Shown piece after piece: positions 1 to 11,161 of a stretch of 64,000 bases of DNA. The notes beneath the pieces were generated by a model. It did no database searches, was not told where the DNA came from, and saw nothing but the letters and a program-made list of their open reading frames with translations. This stretch comes from Prorocentrum cordatum (Eukaryota; Sar; Dinophyceae; Prorocentrales; Prorocentraceae): contig CAUYUJ010014760.1 in assembly GCA_963575745.1 (NCBI GenBank), positions 674,245 to 738,244 on the forward strand. The letters are read 5' to 3'. Within the stretch, counting starts at the first letter, position 1. Each line of letters opens with the position of its first letter. A program made the position numbers and the translations under genes.

Positions 1-342
1 GCTGCGCAGACAACCCCGCCTGTCCGAGGGCGCCCTGGCCCCGCGCCCTTGAGATCCGAACCAGAATCACACGGAGCGGCACGGCGGAGACGAATGAAGC
101 GCGCAGTCTTGATGGCGATATTGGCATCGGCGCCCTCGAGGCGTCGCTGCGCGGCATTCGCCTCGATGGGACCTTTCGCCGCGGAGTTGGGCGGAGCGCT
201 GCTCGGGAGAGATGCGCCCCCCGAGCCACTGGGCGCGCCTCCCCTTCGCGCCCAGTTGAGTTCCCCAAGCATGCCGCGCCTAGCCGCGCCCTGGCGCGGC
301 CAGTAGCTAGAGATTATCGCGGCGCCCTCGCGGTAGACTAAT

Positions 343-994
343 ATGTCGAGCTCGTTATGCAAAGTGCCGCGCCACAGAGGTCGCGAAGTAAAATATTTTG
401 AGTCGTCGCAGCGTGCGCCCGCCATGCCCCATTGCGCCCTCCATGAACTCAATCCATTTTTCGGGCTTGGTCCGCGCGCGAACGCGGGAAAATGGCATCG
501 AAAACTTTGTTTCGATTTCAACGAGTCTGGACACTTACCCAGGGCGCCTGTCAATAGTTTCGCACATGAGTACGTCGCAGGGCGCCAGAGGATGGCGGGC
601 AAAACCGCCGTAGAAAACTGTCAGAAGACTTCTGCGCCAGCCTGGGGGGCCAGGGACAAATCCGCAAACTTCTGCCAGCAATTCAATCGCAAGCAACTCG
701 CTGGGATCCTCGCCAGGGACGCCTTCCGCAGCGGGCGGGGCGAAGGAAACGCGCCCCCCCCCCCCCCCCCTCTCCCTGATGTCGGAGCACGTGAATCCAA
801 GCGGCCTTGGCGCCGCCAACCCAGGCCTTAGTCGCAATGGAAGACAGGGGTTCGCAGAGCGAGCGACACATCCGCTTTAGAGGGCGCAGGCGCAGTGCGA
901 CCCAACGCAGATTAATGCCCAGGCCATGAAGTGCACGGACAATCCATCTCGAATTAGAATCGCAATTCTTGGGGGCAGCAGAATCATTGAGCAT
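343..994 (-). pseudogene. Copia-type reverse transcriptase fragments (relic)
   Basis: Three overlapping minus frames carry pieces of a copia RT. One frame (994-683) has the fingers-like SRWIVRALH. The frame 837-535 has GVPGEDPSELL, GPPGWRRSLL and RHPLAPCDVLM, which match the conserved stretch of dinoflagellate copia RTs between palm motif A and motif C. A further piece near 460-370 reads KWIEFMEG and GGRTLRRL, resembling the segment after the palm. Neither motif A nor the YVDD motif is intact in a continuous frame, so no active enzyme is encoded. A poly-C tract near 751-770 lies inside the region and is one likely frameshift site. RNase H would follow to the left and is not recognisable here. 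Confidence 0.55.
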
Positions 995-1014
995 GTCGTC
1001 GTAGTCGCCCCCCC

Positions 1015-1656
1015 TTATCTTTCCATGTGCCGTGCCAGCGAAAAGGACTCATTCGTCTGGTGTGTTTTGCGGTAGATTTCTGCGCCAGCAGCTCTTCTGT
1101 GGGCGCGCGCTGCTTTGGCGCCGTCAGATCCTTCAGCGCACATCGCAGACCATTCTTCGCGGCGGCTGCCATTCGGTCCAAGAAGCCGCTGTTTAAGATG
1201 ATCAGGTAGCGGATTGATGTTGATTTCATGGGCGGGGCGCATCTTCTCGATGAAGAATGGTCTCGAGGTGTTGAAGTAGGCCCAAGGTAAGCCGCTTCTG
1301 CCTGACATGCCGCGTAGATGTTGTGCAGGTCGGGGGATCTTGTGCGCCTCCGACAAATCATCTGCCACCAGAACAATATGACTGCTATCCACGTAGTAGG
1401 TAACCAGTTCACCTGCAGAACCCGCACATGGAAACGTAGAAGGTGCCATCGTTGTTGGCGCAGGCGGCGGCGGCGGGCCAGGGCATGTCTGAGCCTCGCC
1501 GCGCGGCTGCGCGGGAAATCCCCCCCAGCGCATGCGCCACAGAGATCTGTCGCGACCCGGGCTCGCTCTGCGGTTCAGCAGGGGATGCGATGTCCAAGCG
1601 GGGTCGCACTTACCGCGCATCGCTCCGAGGTGCTGCACGTGCCAAACCAGGTGCAT
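1015..1656 (-). pseudogene. Copia polyprotein integrase-RT linker (relic)
   Basis: Two minus frames (1,656-1,015 and 1,427-984) share a stretch that looks like the poorly conserved linker between integrase and RT in copia polyproteins. The frames contain REEWSAMCAEGSDGAK and AGAEIYRK, followed by ARH in one frame and WKDKGG in the other, which reads like the usual SRxARxWKDKG junction just before the RT fingers. The position between the integrase core and the RT fragments supports this. There is no catalytic motif here, so the call depends on context and on family memory. A frameshift of one or two bases near 1,040 separates the two frames. Confidence 0.4.
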
Positions 1657-2200
1657 CGTAGCTCTCCGCCATTAGATGCATTTCAAGTTCCTTAGCTCGT
1701 GGCCGTTGTGGCTTCCGACCTGCGTCAACGCCTGAGTCATCGGGGGCCCCGCCAGCTTCTGCTGCCTCGGGGTCGCGTGGGAGTTCGCCCCCGGGAAATC
1801 TGGGCCTGTCCTTTCTAGCGACGTCGACGCAACTACGAGCGCCGCGCGCGCGAGGCCAATGCTGAGGACGCGAAGATGACGGTCGACCATCTCGATGCCT
1901 CTACTTTCATCCTAAATAGCACGACTCATCCGTTCATTTGCCACGCGTTCATTTGCCACGCGCGACAACGCGCCACGCACGTTGATCCAGGCCCCCGAAA
2001 GTGGGCGGGATAATCAAACCAGGCCCAGACCATTTCCCCGAGCCCACTCGCCCCTGCACCCATACAAAGACGAGCTGGCCCCCTGCAAAGTTGGGGGCGT
2101 AGAATGTCGCGCGCGGAGGACTCGGAGGAGCCTCGTTTGACTATCCACGGCAGTCCAGGCTTGAATAGCGGCTCGGCGTAGGCCTGCAGCCCGGTGGAAA

Positions 2201-2650
2201 TCACGCACTGGATAAATAAACAAACGCTCGGAATCGATGGTGGTGTCTCCATTCTTTCCCAGCGCGTTCCGTGCGACCGTTTTGCAGCGGTGCGCGAGCA
2301 TCCGCCGGGAGTAGGCGCGCGCGGTTGTTTTGCATGTTATCGGCAAGTGCCCCCTGGAACTCCATTCCAACATCTGCAACGACAGCTTCTGGCATGCCAA
2401 AAGCACGTGCCCATGTGCGTACATATGCTGGCCATACTACATCTGCGGATTTCCTCGCCCCCGCATGTCCAACCAACTGAAAGGACGCGCCCCAACACAT
2501 CATATTGAGCCACAGCTGCAGCGCCTCATCAAGTGGACACTTGACCTGAACCAAATCAATGCCAACAACATGAGTGAATCGATCAGAATTGAGGACAGCA
2601 GCAGGGCGGCGAGTATAGGGTTGTCTGCGCGCATCGCATTCGTAGCACAT
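2201..2650 (-). pseudogene. Retroelement integrase core (rve-type DDE) fragment
   Basis: A 149-residue minus-strand frame contains a recognisable DDE integrase core. The first Asp is in VVGIDLVQ (residue 32), the second in VVADVGMEF (residue 93), and the Glu in QNGRTERAGKEW (residue 128). The 34 residues between the second Asp and the Glu are as expected for retroviral/copia integrases (D,D35E). The sequence before the Glu (ARAPLQNGRTER) is typical for dinoflagellate copia elements. The integrase N-terminal zinc-binding HHCC lies upstream and is only hinted at by CYEC at the frame start. Because the triad is complete, this piece decayed less than its surroundings, but the frame is isolated and cannot be expressed as a full protein. 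Confidence 0.75.
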
Positions 2651-2676
2651 TAAGTTTCAGTACCCAGCGTGATACT

Positions 2677-4203
2677 TCAGGCATAGCGCCGCCCCGTCTG
2701 AGAAGTCGAACAAAATCTCAAATTTCCATGATTACCAGCACTGTCGCGAACACGATTGATATCGGTTAGCTGGTCCGTTACAGGTGTCCAGTCCGACTGG
2801 GCGGATACTTCGCCATCGCCATCAGGGTCGGCGCCAGGGTCACCAACGGGAAGTTCGCCATGCCCATCTTGCTGCCGAAAGAAGACGGAGACTGGTATCG
2901 TCCACTGAAAGTGTCTGCTTGATCTGCATTGACGACTGATGAAGAGTCGCGCCAATGCCGCCCTCATCGAGCTCCGAGGATGAACTATATGATGCACCGG
3001 TGATCTGCCACAACGCCAGTCGCCATTGCACCTCGCGGGCCTCGGCAGCTTCAATTGAGTCCTGCGACGCGGAGGGCTGCCCAGATCCACCCGGAGCACC
3101 TCCAAGCGCAGCCGCTCGCCGACCAGATACTGGACCAACCAGGCTAATTGGCAGCGCCAAGATACATAAGCTGCCAAACCTGACTGAGACGGGCACCTCC
3201 GGGATAAATGCTCGCCAGCACGGTGCCAGCGAACGTCGCGATCGCAGCAGCTCGGCAATAGAAACAGGCTCGAACAGTCCACCTCTCGGCCGGGGCGCGG
3301 GCGCAAGAAGACGCCTGCCCCAATCATCCTGCATGGATTCTGCAATGCCGTCTGAGTAGACGACCACTGTAATCCGCTCGTCGGTAGAATCGTCTGCGGA
3401 AGGTGAGCCGACGGCGTCGGCAGGGTAAGCAGCCCGTCGCGGGGCTCGCGACGCCCCCGGACATGCGCCCTGCGACCATCGTAGACATCTTCTGCCCACG
3501 AACCCAATCAGACGGCGCTCTCCTCCACGATCGCCTCGAAACCGCCCCCGCCCATAATGCCCCCATGCATCTCGCGTTCGGCCGCGTGCGTCGCCGGGCA
3601 CCTGAGTCCTTGATGCGTCTCTGGCTCGAGTGACTCGCGAGTCTTCGCGCGATGCTCGCAGCGCTGGAAGTCCACCTCGTAGACCTCCTGCAGGACGGCG
3701 TGGCCCGCGCACATCCCAGACGCCACGCGTTCCTGGCGGCGCGGCGCGCCCTTGCTGACGGAGCCCGCGCACATCTGGCAGTCGTCGCGCGACCGCCAGA
3801 GGGCCCCGGCGCTGCCCCAATGGCGCATGGACATCTCGGGGCGCGAGCGCACGGCCTGCCCGGTCTTCGCGGCACCCGCGCCGTCTGGCCCCAGCCTCTT
3901 GCCGGCCGCAGACCGCTCCCCGCCGGGGACCTTCAGAACTCGCAAGAACAGCCGCTGGTCGCCTGTCCGAGGCGCGGATGGTGCAGCCTCGTCGCCCAGA
4001 CTCTCGGCGCCCCCGAGCAAATTCTCGCGGGCGTCCGCGCCGACGCGCGCCTCCGCGCGGCGCCCCGCGGCCGCGCGGTCAAGGAGGTCGAGCAAGCACC
4101 ATGTCCACGTCCGCTGCTCTTGAGTCATCAAGGGCTGGCTGGGCCCCCCCGGTGCTCGGAGGTTCCGGCCGCGGCCCCGCCGTGGCGCGGACGCGCCCGG
4201 CAC
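2677..4203 (-). other. Degenerate region between protease and integrase of the copia relic
   Basis: Several overlapping minus frames are open for 200-330 codons (4,203-3,508, 3,820-2,840, 3,507-2,677) in GC-rich sequence. Pieces such as WCLLDLLDRA, CQMCAGSVSKGAPRRQERVASGMC and ITVVVYSDGIAESM look protein-like rather than random, and the region lies where copia pol joins protease to integrase. CQMC with CAGH could be a metal-binding remnant. No family motif is strong enough to name. GC-rich DNA keeps antisense frames open by chance, so frame length is weak evidence. Confidence 0.3.
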
Positions 4204-4354
4204 GGTTCAACATCGCGCGAGATGTCAAAAGAGGAGGCAGTTGGCTGAGAAAGACTGGTTTGAGCCGAGGGCGCCTGCGGGCGCGCGTAGAACACGGCGC
4301 CCTCGAGCCCGGCGACCTGGTAGCATCCCTGAAACTTCGGAGAGATTGTTCCGG

Positions 4355-5238
4355 TTATTTTTTCTGCCAACCAGTATCGGTCAAATCTAAGGCATCGATC
4401 ACAATGGGTCCTACCTCGCAAACCATCGACCGACTGCCGTCGAGCGCCTCCCATGTGATAGCGCCTCTTGGCAAGTGAAGAACCGCGCCAAGCTGCCCGA
4501 GCATCTCCACTGGGAGAAAAAGGGGCACACCGCAGGCAGACAAAAGCACCTGTCGCCGCGTTCTTGGCCGCGGCGACAGGCAAAGTCCTGCTGGAGAGAA
4601 ATGCTGTATATCCCCCGACGCCCATGGCGTCCATTTTCAGGTCTCGGCATCTGCGCTGGCTTCAAACCGTAGGCATATCCAAAGTATGCCACTATTCTCT
4701 CCACCTGAACTTTGCCGCAGACCCCGCGCTGAGCTCCAGCGCCCGCCGCGCCGAAACCCATCGGGACCTGAAGTCCGATGGAAGTCTGTTCGCCAGCGTC
4801 AGCAGTGGCAGAGGCCATAAAGGTAGAATAACAAACTCCAGAAAGGGCCGCATGCACTCGTCCACAAGCGCCGCGCAGAACGTCGTCTGCTTTGAGAACG
4901 ACAGCCTGGCAACCGCCGCAGCATGTTTGCAGCTGGCGCCCTCGCTCGTCTGGCTCGCTCGCGCGGCCCCAAGCCCAGCGCCTCATCTTCCCGCGTCGGG
5001 CGCACTTCGAGCGGCCCCTAAATTCACTCTTAATCCAGCGCCTCGGTCGAGCACGTCCAGCCCGCGCCCCTCGGCGCAACCCCCCGCGGGGGCCTCTGGA
5101 CTTGCCCTGTCGCAGGAGACTGCTCGGAGAAGCCTCGCCCCAACTTCCGCCGGCGCAAGTATTGTCGCAAGCGAGTCGCGCACCAAGCAGCGCGCGGACA
5201 GGGCAGGGGCAGCGCGCTACAAACGCGACGCATGTCAC
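4355..5238 (-). pseudogene. Copia protease-region fragment (relic)
   Basis: The minus frame 5,238-4,411 contains VERIVAYFGYAYGLKPAQM, and the frame 4,549-4,355 contains GVPLFLPVEMLGQLGAVLHL followed by RGAITWEALDGSRSM. Both resemble the region around the retropepsin-like domain of dinoflagellate copia elements, where a leucine-rich LLP-LG strand follows the active-site Asp-Thr/Ser-Gly. No DTG/DSG triplet survives in a usable frame. The location upstream of the integrase on the same strand fits gag-protease-integrase order. Identification comes from remembered family sequences and from order, so it is moderate at best. Confidence 0.45.
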
Positions 5239-5359
5239 AAACCAATTATCCTAAGTTAAGCCGCGAGGATGTGACGGCGAAGCGCGTGCTTCCAAGCGGG
5301 CCCAGACTGAGCTGCCGCCGACGCCGCGCGAACATCACCGAATATGCGGGCGGCATGCT

Positions 5360-7022
5360 TCAACGTCGTTGGGGCAGACTCTCTGCTCGGCGCGCCGACG
5401 CGCCTCGCGCCGATCGCTGTCTTCGGCGTAAGAGAACTCGGTGCGAACGTGCAGCGACGCAGCAAGCTGTACTCGCTCGCGCGCAGCACGGCGCCGAACA
5501 GAAGCATCTGCCTATATATCCACTGGGTGCTAGCTGCCGCGTGCCGCGCGGCTCAACACCTCCGCATTTGATGCCGTCGACAGCCGCGACCGGCGCGCGC
5601 GCCTGATGCGCCTGTTTTGGAAAGCCGCCCAGACGGCGCATCTGGGCTTTTTTGTTCCATCGTGACGCCAGCCAGTCCGTGAAGCATCTTAGACTCCACC
5701 ACAGAAACAAAGATGCGTATTTTGCGACACCATGCCAAGCATGAATGGGATCACAATTTACTGAGCGACGAAAATATCCGTTTTGTCTCGCCGATCCTTC
5801 GCCCCAGCTCCGGCCCAACGTCAGCGTCCGGAGACAAGTGCGCGCCCAAAAATGCTGAAGCCGGTCGACATGTTTAAGGGCGATGCCATCTGGAGCTCGT
5901 ATGTCACCGCTGGCCTTCGCGGCAAAGGCTTGGAATTTGTCCCAATGCAACTCCATGCCATGCCGGCGCCCTGCTTCTGCGACTGCCATCAGATACTCGC
6001 TTAAGCACGCGTCGTCCGTTCCGATCGGGAGAGCGTCGCCCGCGCAGATGCAATCGCACGTCCCCGTTGGCGCACGCGTCGTGCTTAGCCTCTTCCAGTG
6101 GCCCAACAGCATCATGAAATTGCACTGTCATGGCGATGATAAAAAACAGCGGGCTTAACGTGCAACCCTGCGATATGCCTGAAAGCTGCGGTCTCAGTGC
6201 GGAATCGCTGCCACATTCGCTCACGACGAACATCCCCTTCGCCATCGTGACGCGTATCATGTCGCGGAATTCGATCGGGATCCCCGTCCGCCGTCCGCCT
6301 GAGCGCGCCCAAAAGACTATCGGCATGGATGCCGTCGAATGCCTTCTTCCAGTCGAGCGCAACCAGAGTAACTGACCCATTCTTCTTAGCTCGTGCAAGT
6401 TCGATGAGCCGCCTCGCTGCACATATGGCGCGTTCCGCGCTGCAGCCCGCCCTGAAGCCGAACTGGGTAAGCCGCAGCCTCTCGTCGACGCCAGCGCCCA
6501 GCAGCCTTTGCTTCAGCGTGGCAGAGAAGAGCTTCATGGCGACGCATTGCACAGACAACGGGCGGTAGTTGTCGCAATTTGCTGGACCCCTTTCTTATAT
6601 AAGAGTCGCTCTGAAGATATGCACCATGCGTCTGGGAATTCCTTGGCCCACGCTGCATTGCAAATGTCCAGCGCCCATTGCAACTGCCCAAGCTCGTCCG
6701 CCAACGCCTCGTGCACCTCCGCCGGGATGTCGTCGGGCTTGCAAGCTTTCCCATATTGCATTTTTCGCAGAGCTGTCCCGAGCTCCGCCTCTGTGAACGA
6801 ATCGAATTCGACGTTAAGGCCAGAGTGGATAACGTCATCTGTGCCCGGCGTGAGCGTGACGTAGCGCACGTGCCATTCTATCCCATCCAGATGTTGTGCG
6901 AAAGCCTCTGCGCGCTCGTCTGTGGCGACGGAGGCCCCTCGGCTGTTGCGCAGCCGGCCTTGAGGTCTCGCCTTGCGTTTTAGAATTATTGCGATGCAGC
7001 CCCGATCTCCAGAAGCAATCAA
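5360..7022 (-). pseudogene. LINE reverse transcriptase, frameshifted
   Basis: RT blocks are spread over four minus frames. The frame 7,022-6,534 has KACKPDDIPAEVHEAL, the N-terminal block 0/1 signature of LINE RTs. The frame 6,558-6,112 has LTQFGFRAGCSAERAI and LVALDWKKAFDGIHADSL, the latter being palm motif A with its Asp. The frame 6,422-5,904 has LSGISQGCTLSPLFFIIAM, the motif B QGxxLSP box. The frame 6,115-5,360 has ICAGDALPIGTDD, where the usual YADD of motif C has become CAGD; RHGMELHWDKFQ follows as motif D. Motifs A and B are intact, motif C has lost its first catalytic Asp. With the frameshifts, no functional enzyme is possible. Confidence 0.8.
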
Positions 7023-7025
7023 ATA

Positions 7026-8162
7026 TTATAACCACCGTGCCCGCTCTTGTTTAGCTGATTGTTTGACTACTTCCCAATCTCCGTCTGCGCGAGCCTGCCT
7101 CCGCTCGTCTAGCAGAGACAAAGTGCGCTGAGAGATCCATAGCTCATTCGGCATGCGCCCCACGTCCGGCAAGATCGCGTCAGCAGCTGCCATCGCCGAG
7201 TTCGACATGGAATGCCACCGTTGAGACACAGAGCCGTCTTCAGGCAACGGCCCTGCCACGCGCGACACTTCCAGCGACGAAGGTCTTCGTGCGGAGGGCG
7301 AGCGGAGATAGCTCCAGTCTTTCCGCTCGCGCCTGCGCGCCGCCTGTTCCCGCTGCTCCGCTGCGTCGCCGGCCATGAAATTTGCCACCACGGGAAAATG
7401 ATGAGAGGCGAGAGTAAGGTTCGCGTCGCTGCGAATGCCCATCAAGTCCCTCTCCAGATCGGCCGGCACCAGTAATATATCATAGGCGCTATAACCATTA
7501 GCCGCGATCGGACTACCAGGCCGGACAAATGGTTCAAGATATGTCGCTTTGAACAGCGGGGGCGAATCGAAGACAGCATTTGCAACGAGGAAATCGAAAT
7601 CCGAAATGCATTCCACGAACAGATCGCGGTTGGGAATCTCTGTCTTCCTCACCACCTCGCGCCCGAACGAATGCTCACCCATGATGCCCTCTTCGCCGGC
7701 GCGTCGCTTGCCGAGTCAAGCATTCCAGTCACCGAACACAAGACGGGGACCGCGCCCGGGGAGTGCCCCTATGCGGCGGTGCAAGCGATCGTAAAAACCA
7801 ATACTCTCATCTGTCGGCCTCTCATTGCGTGGTGCGAGCACGGTGCATGGCGCAAGCCGGCCAGATCCCGCGCGGACCTTGATCGAGGCGACGCGGATGT
7901 CCAGCTGCCAGCGCCCGCAAACTCGCGGGCGAAAAGCTGGGGATATCACAAATCCTACGCCCGCGAACTCAGGGTTGGCCCCCGCCGCGCCCGACAGCAC
8001 CACCAGGTAGCCGTCCTCAATGCCATAATGGTCGGAATTCGGCCGGCGCGTCTCCTGCGCGCGCATGATGTCGATCGAATGATCCCGCGTGTACCTGCAC
8101 ACCTCTGCTAGCTTCAACTCTGTCACGCCTTCGATGTTCCGTGTACCAACGCGTGCAGACCT
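7026..8162 (-). pseudogene. LINE EEP-type endonuclease, one frameshift
   Basis: The frame running down to 7,716 starts the endonuclease/exonuclease/phosphatase fold with GTRNIEGV and IDIMRAQETR, then a central strand ending in LVFGDWNA, the GDxN motif that binds the catalytic metal. The frame 7,682-7,026 continues with KATYLEP and SAYDILLVP, the strand before the final catalytic block, and LASHHFPVVANF, matching the SDHxPV box with Asp changed to His. A frameshift lies at about 7,700. In LINEs this domain nicks target DNA to prime reverse transcription. The remaining part of the second frame leads into the RT N-terminus. Confidence 0.75.
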
Positions 8163-8447
8163 GCCAAAACTGCCGCGGTCCATGCTCTGCAAGTCCGCGC
8201 CCTCGCCGCTCTCTGCCGCGACGGGTGGAACTACCTGTCTGCCCCCGCACCGCTGTGGCCCCATGCATGGGGCCACCTCCCTTCCCTTTGCCTTTGCTCT
8301 CGTTAGAAAACCTTCGCCCTTGCGCCCCATTTGCCCCGCTCCCGGCCAGCCCACTCCAACTCCAACCGGGGGCCCTTTACAATCGCCTAGGCCACCGCGG
8401 CCACCGCAACCGACCAAGAGTACTCATCTATGTTCACCTTGATGCAC

Positions 8448-9128
8448 TCACTGTTTGTTGTGGCCCCACGTCGCCAACATGCGGCGGAGCCCGACAAGCA
8501 CGCTGCGCTGCGCGCGGATGTGGATGGGGAGGTCCTGCTTCGCCCAGACAGCATTCCCCAACCCCCCCGGCTGCCTCGCCACGAAGTCATCGATCCTGTC
8601 GAAGAACTTCTGGCGCGACGCGTCGGACCCGAACTCGATGAAGAACGCGCCCTTGAACTCGCTCTTGCAATAAAGGTCGCGCGCAGCGGGTGCTGGAAGA
8701 CCGTGGTCCGAACGCAAAGTAGACGCCCATTTTGCCGCGCCCTGAAAAGTTTTCGCGTTCGGCGCGTTCCCGATGACGGCCGCTGCTGCTGATGGATAGC
8801 GCGTCGTAGACTGATTGCGCGGGGTCGCGCAGTGCGACAAGGTCTCGTCAATCATCTTGGCCACGTCCTCCCGCCGGTGCAAGTATTGTCGCACCTCGCT
8901 GTGATTGGAACAGATACCGACAGCCCTGTATTCGTCCAAAATCATATCCTCGGGCATGTCCCCAGCTGCGAAAACCACGTCTTCGTCGCCCCTGCACCTT
9001 AGAACCTCATGCAAGACGTCGTCTTCCTCGTAGGATTCTGGCAAGGTACAACAGTACTGCGCCATCAGAATCAAGTGAATCTGACTCCTGGCCATCACAT
9101 CCGTCTTCATATCTTTAGTGCCCAACAC
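8448..9128 (-). CDS. LINE ORF1-like region with RRM-like C-terminal half (relic)
   Basis: A 226-residue minus frame just upstream of the endonuclease. Residues about 150-215 contain LYCKSEFKGAFFIEF and AVWAKQDLPIHIRAQRS followed by GLRRMLATWG. This resembles the RRM-like RNA-binding segment found upstream of the endonuclease in dinoflagellate LINEs (VKxDLPxxxR...GLKxxLxxWGF). The next bases, in another frame ending near 8,387, continue as ECIKVNIDEYSW. The first half (MPEDMILDEYRAVGIC and so on) has no recognised motif. No start codon can be preferred. The function would be RNA binding in the retrotransposition complex; this is inference from position and a short match. Confidence 0.45.
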   Translation of the reverse strand: MLGTKDMKTDVMARSQIHLILMAQYCCTLPESYEEDDVLHEVLRCRGDEDVVFAAGDMPEDMILDEYRAVGICSNHSEVRQYLHRREDVAKMIDETLSHCATPRNQSTTRYPSAAAAVIGNAPNAKTFQGAAKWASTLRSDHGLPAPAARDLYCKSEFKGAFFIEFGSDASRQKFFDRIDDFVARQPGGLGNAVWAKQDLPIHIRAQRSVLVGLRRMLATWGHNKQ

Positions 9129-9129
9129 A

Positions 9130-10160
9130 GCGCGAAGCGGAATTCATGCCATGAATGCGACGCCCGCCTCTGCCCGCGGGTAGTGTCGTTCAAGGTTACG
9201 GAGCTTCTCACACACCACGTCGAAATCACATGACCCCTCAGCCCAGTGCTCAAACGCATCCCAAACGGCATCATTGAGCTTGGATTGGCTGAGAAGCATG
9301 AAGCATGTATATAGTTCAGCTCCTCTGGTAAGGTCAGGTCCTTTTCAAGTTCTCGGAAGAGCACTCGCCTGCGAACGCTATAACTGACAAGGGGCTCATA
9401 CCGCTTACGCTTCGGCACATGGTCAACATTAGAAGAGATTATGAAATGCCTTCGACATCCTGCGGTCTTGGTATTCGGCGACGGCCTTCTTGAGGTGTTT
9501 GGCCACAACCTGCCCACTGACCTTCGAGGGCAACCGATATGCGGTGAGTTCGTTGGTGATAACCTCGAGGCCGTCTCTTGCGTAGCGGTGGATGGAATAT
9601 CCATGTTGTCTCGACAAGGATCTGGCAGTCGTGAGTCACACCTGCAGCTCCTTCATGTAAGGGTGTAACCGAATACCATGATGTTGTCCAGGCCCCGGTG
9701 GGGGATAAATCATGTGGTATATTTGGGGCTTCCTTTTGTTCAGAAAATTACCCCCTCTGGTGATCACAAGATCTGGCGATCACATCTCCCCAATAAGTCT
9801 GAGTGAGCGGCGTAGCCTGTCCCCGCAGAGGCGTGTTCAACCGAGCTGGTGCAGCCGACGAATCACGGCCCCGCGCATTCCAACATGATGAGGTTGACTG
9901 CATTTTGGGCGGCGTATCCGTCCTGGGCCGCGAGAGCCAGCGGGCCCAGTCTTCATCCGAGCAGCGCAATGCGTCATCACCGTCCCAATGAACGTGTTCA
10001 CGTCCTCCGCGTCCTGCCCAAAAACCTTGTCCTGGTTGTACCCAAAAAGCATCCGGAAGTTCGTCCTCGGGACTGAGCGTCGGCTGGGTTGTCAATAGCG
10101 GCGCTCGGCGCAAGAGGATGGAAACTGGGAAAAACGGTATAAAAAATATGGAATACGTCA
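9130..10160 (-). other. Unassigned coding-like stretch
   Basis: Short minus frames look protein-like but match nothing I know. The frame 9,617-9,429 reads HRYARDGLEVITNELTAYRL and KHLKKAVAEYQDRRMSKAFH. The frame ending at 9,107 reads RRRVLFRELEKDLTLPEELN. The frame 10,052-9,837 reads MLFGYNQDKVFGQDAEDVNT. Lower GC and balanced amino-acid use suggest a former coding segment, perhaps a 5' part of the adjacent LINE or a host gene fragment. No domain, start site or intron boundary can be defended. Confidence 0.25.
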
Positions 10161-10525
10161 CCCACGGATTGGGTGGCGGGGGAATCGGCGTGACTCCCCT
10201 CGTGGGTCGGAACTACGCGTACCCACCTGCCACTGTGGAGCGTAGGGGAGTGACTGTGAGAAATTCCGAGAGACCCAAAGTACGAGTAGCGGGACCCGTG
10301 CTATAAGAAAACACGTCATCACTCCTGTTACGGGGGCCAGGGCGCGCCCGTCGCTTGCGCGCCAGATGACTCAAGGGCCCTTGTGAGCCACAACGGCGGC
10401 ACTCAAGGGAGGTGGGACGGAAACGAATGAGGAAGAGAGGCTGAAATACGCATGACAACCACGGACCGCGACAAAACGGACACGAGGCCCCCACGAGGGC
10501 CCAGGAGGGCCCCAAGACGAAGGTA
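10160..10525. other. No gene or repeat seen
   Basis: This stretch is moderately GC-rich with no long convincing frame and no tandem structure. Two nearly inverted GTGACTCCCCT / AGGGGAGTGAC words flank about 45 bases near 10,191-10,255 but do not form a perfect stem. Confidence 0.4.
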
Positions 10526-10528
10526 TTC

Positions 10529-10690
10529 GACGACAACGACGACGACAACGACGACGGCGACGACAAAGACGACGACGACGACGACACAACAGACGATTTC
10601 AGCGACGACGACTCCGACTGCAACGGACGACGACGAACACGAGGACGAGGACGAGGACGACGACGACGACTGCAACGACATCAGACTGCA
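10529..10690. repeat. Imperfect (GAC/ACG)n microsatellite
   Basis: About 160 bases of GACGACGAC-type triplets with scattered substitutions, including GAGGACGAGGAC variants near 10,640-10,665. It reads as poly-Thr or poly-Asp on the plus strand and poly-Val/Ser on the minus strand; these frames are artefacts of the period-3 composition. Confidence 0.85.
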
Positions 10691-10829
10691 ATGACAGACG
10701 AAGATGATGACGAGCATGCAGACAATACATTCGATACCGACGGCGATAGTAATGACCAACAGCGACGACAAGCTCGCCTTTGACGACCAATGACGAAAAC
10801 GACGAGACGACGGAGTAAAGCGGTCGGAC

Positions 10830-11160
10830 ACAAACTGACGGGTCGTGCGGGTAGAACCTGACGGGCAGGTCGGGCAGGCAGGACAATAAAGCAGGCGGGC
10901 TGTCATGTAAACGAGCGGGTGGGCCGTAAGGGTCGGTCGTGCGGGCGCACCCTAGCAGGTGGGTCCGGCAGACGGATCCTGACGGGTGGGCCAGGCGGGC
11001 CGGACATAAAAGTGGGGGGGCGGGCTTTCATGCAAGCGAGCGGCTGGATCCTAACGGGCGAGCCAGGCGGGCAAAGTATCAAAGCTAGCGAGCAGGCTCT
11101 CAAGCAAGCGAGCGGGCGGACAGTACCAAGTGGGCCGGGCGGGCGGACCCTAACATGCGC
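10830..11160. repeat. Degenerate GC-rich minisatellite
   Basis: Related blocks recur, for example GGGCTGTCATGTAAACGAGCG near 10,898, GGGCTTTCATGCAAGCGAGCG near 11,023 and GGCTCTCAAGCAAGCGAGCG near 11,094. Each is followed by a GGGTGGGCC- or GGGCGGGC-type segment. Spacing is irregular (about 70-125 bases), so this is an old or unequally deleted tandem array. Confidence 0.6.
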
Positions 11161-11161
11161 G

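Larger units (their letters stand above)
1..5240 (-). mobile_element. Decayed Ty1/copia-like LTR retrotransposon relic
   Basis: Minus-strand reading gives, in the order expected for Ty1/copia pol, a protease-region fragment (about 5,240-4,355), a long degenerate stretch, an integrase core (2,650-2,201), an integrase-RT linker (1,656-1,015) and RT palm fragments (994-343). No frame stays open across more than one domain, so many indels and stops have accumulated. I could not find LTRs; the 3' end probably lies left of base 1. The lineage is clearly different from the better preserved copia element at 19.8-26.4 kb. Domain order and the integrase triad are seen; the family assignment of the flanking fragments rests on memory of dinoflagellate copia polyproteins. 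Confidence 0.7.
5360..9128 (-). mobile_element. Decayed LINE (non-LTR) retrotransposon
   Basis: Minus-strand frames give, 5' to 3', an ORF1-like region with an RRM-like end (9,128-8,448), an EEP-type endonuclease (about 8,160-7,240) and a reverse transcriptase (7,022-5,360). This is the layout of endonuclease-type LINEs. At least five frame changes separate the pieces, and the RT YADD box is damaged. The 3' end near 5,360 is unclear because copia relic sequence begins just to the left. No poly-A or simple-repeat tail and no target-site duplication were found. Confidence 0.75.

Noticed and set aside
343-831. 162-codon plus frame at the left end
   Set aside because: Antisense of the copia RT fragments, which carry family motifs on the minus strand.
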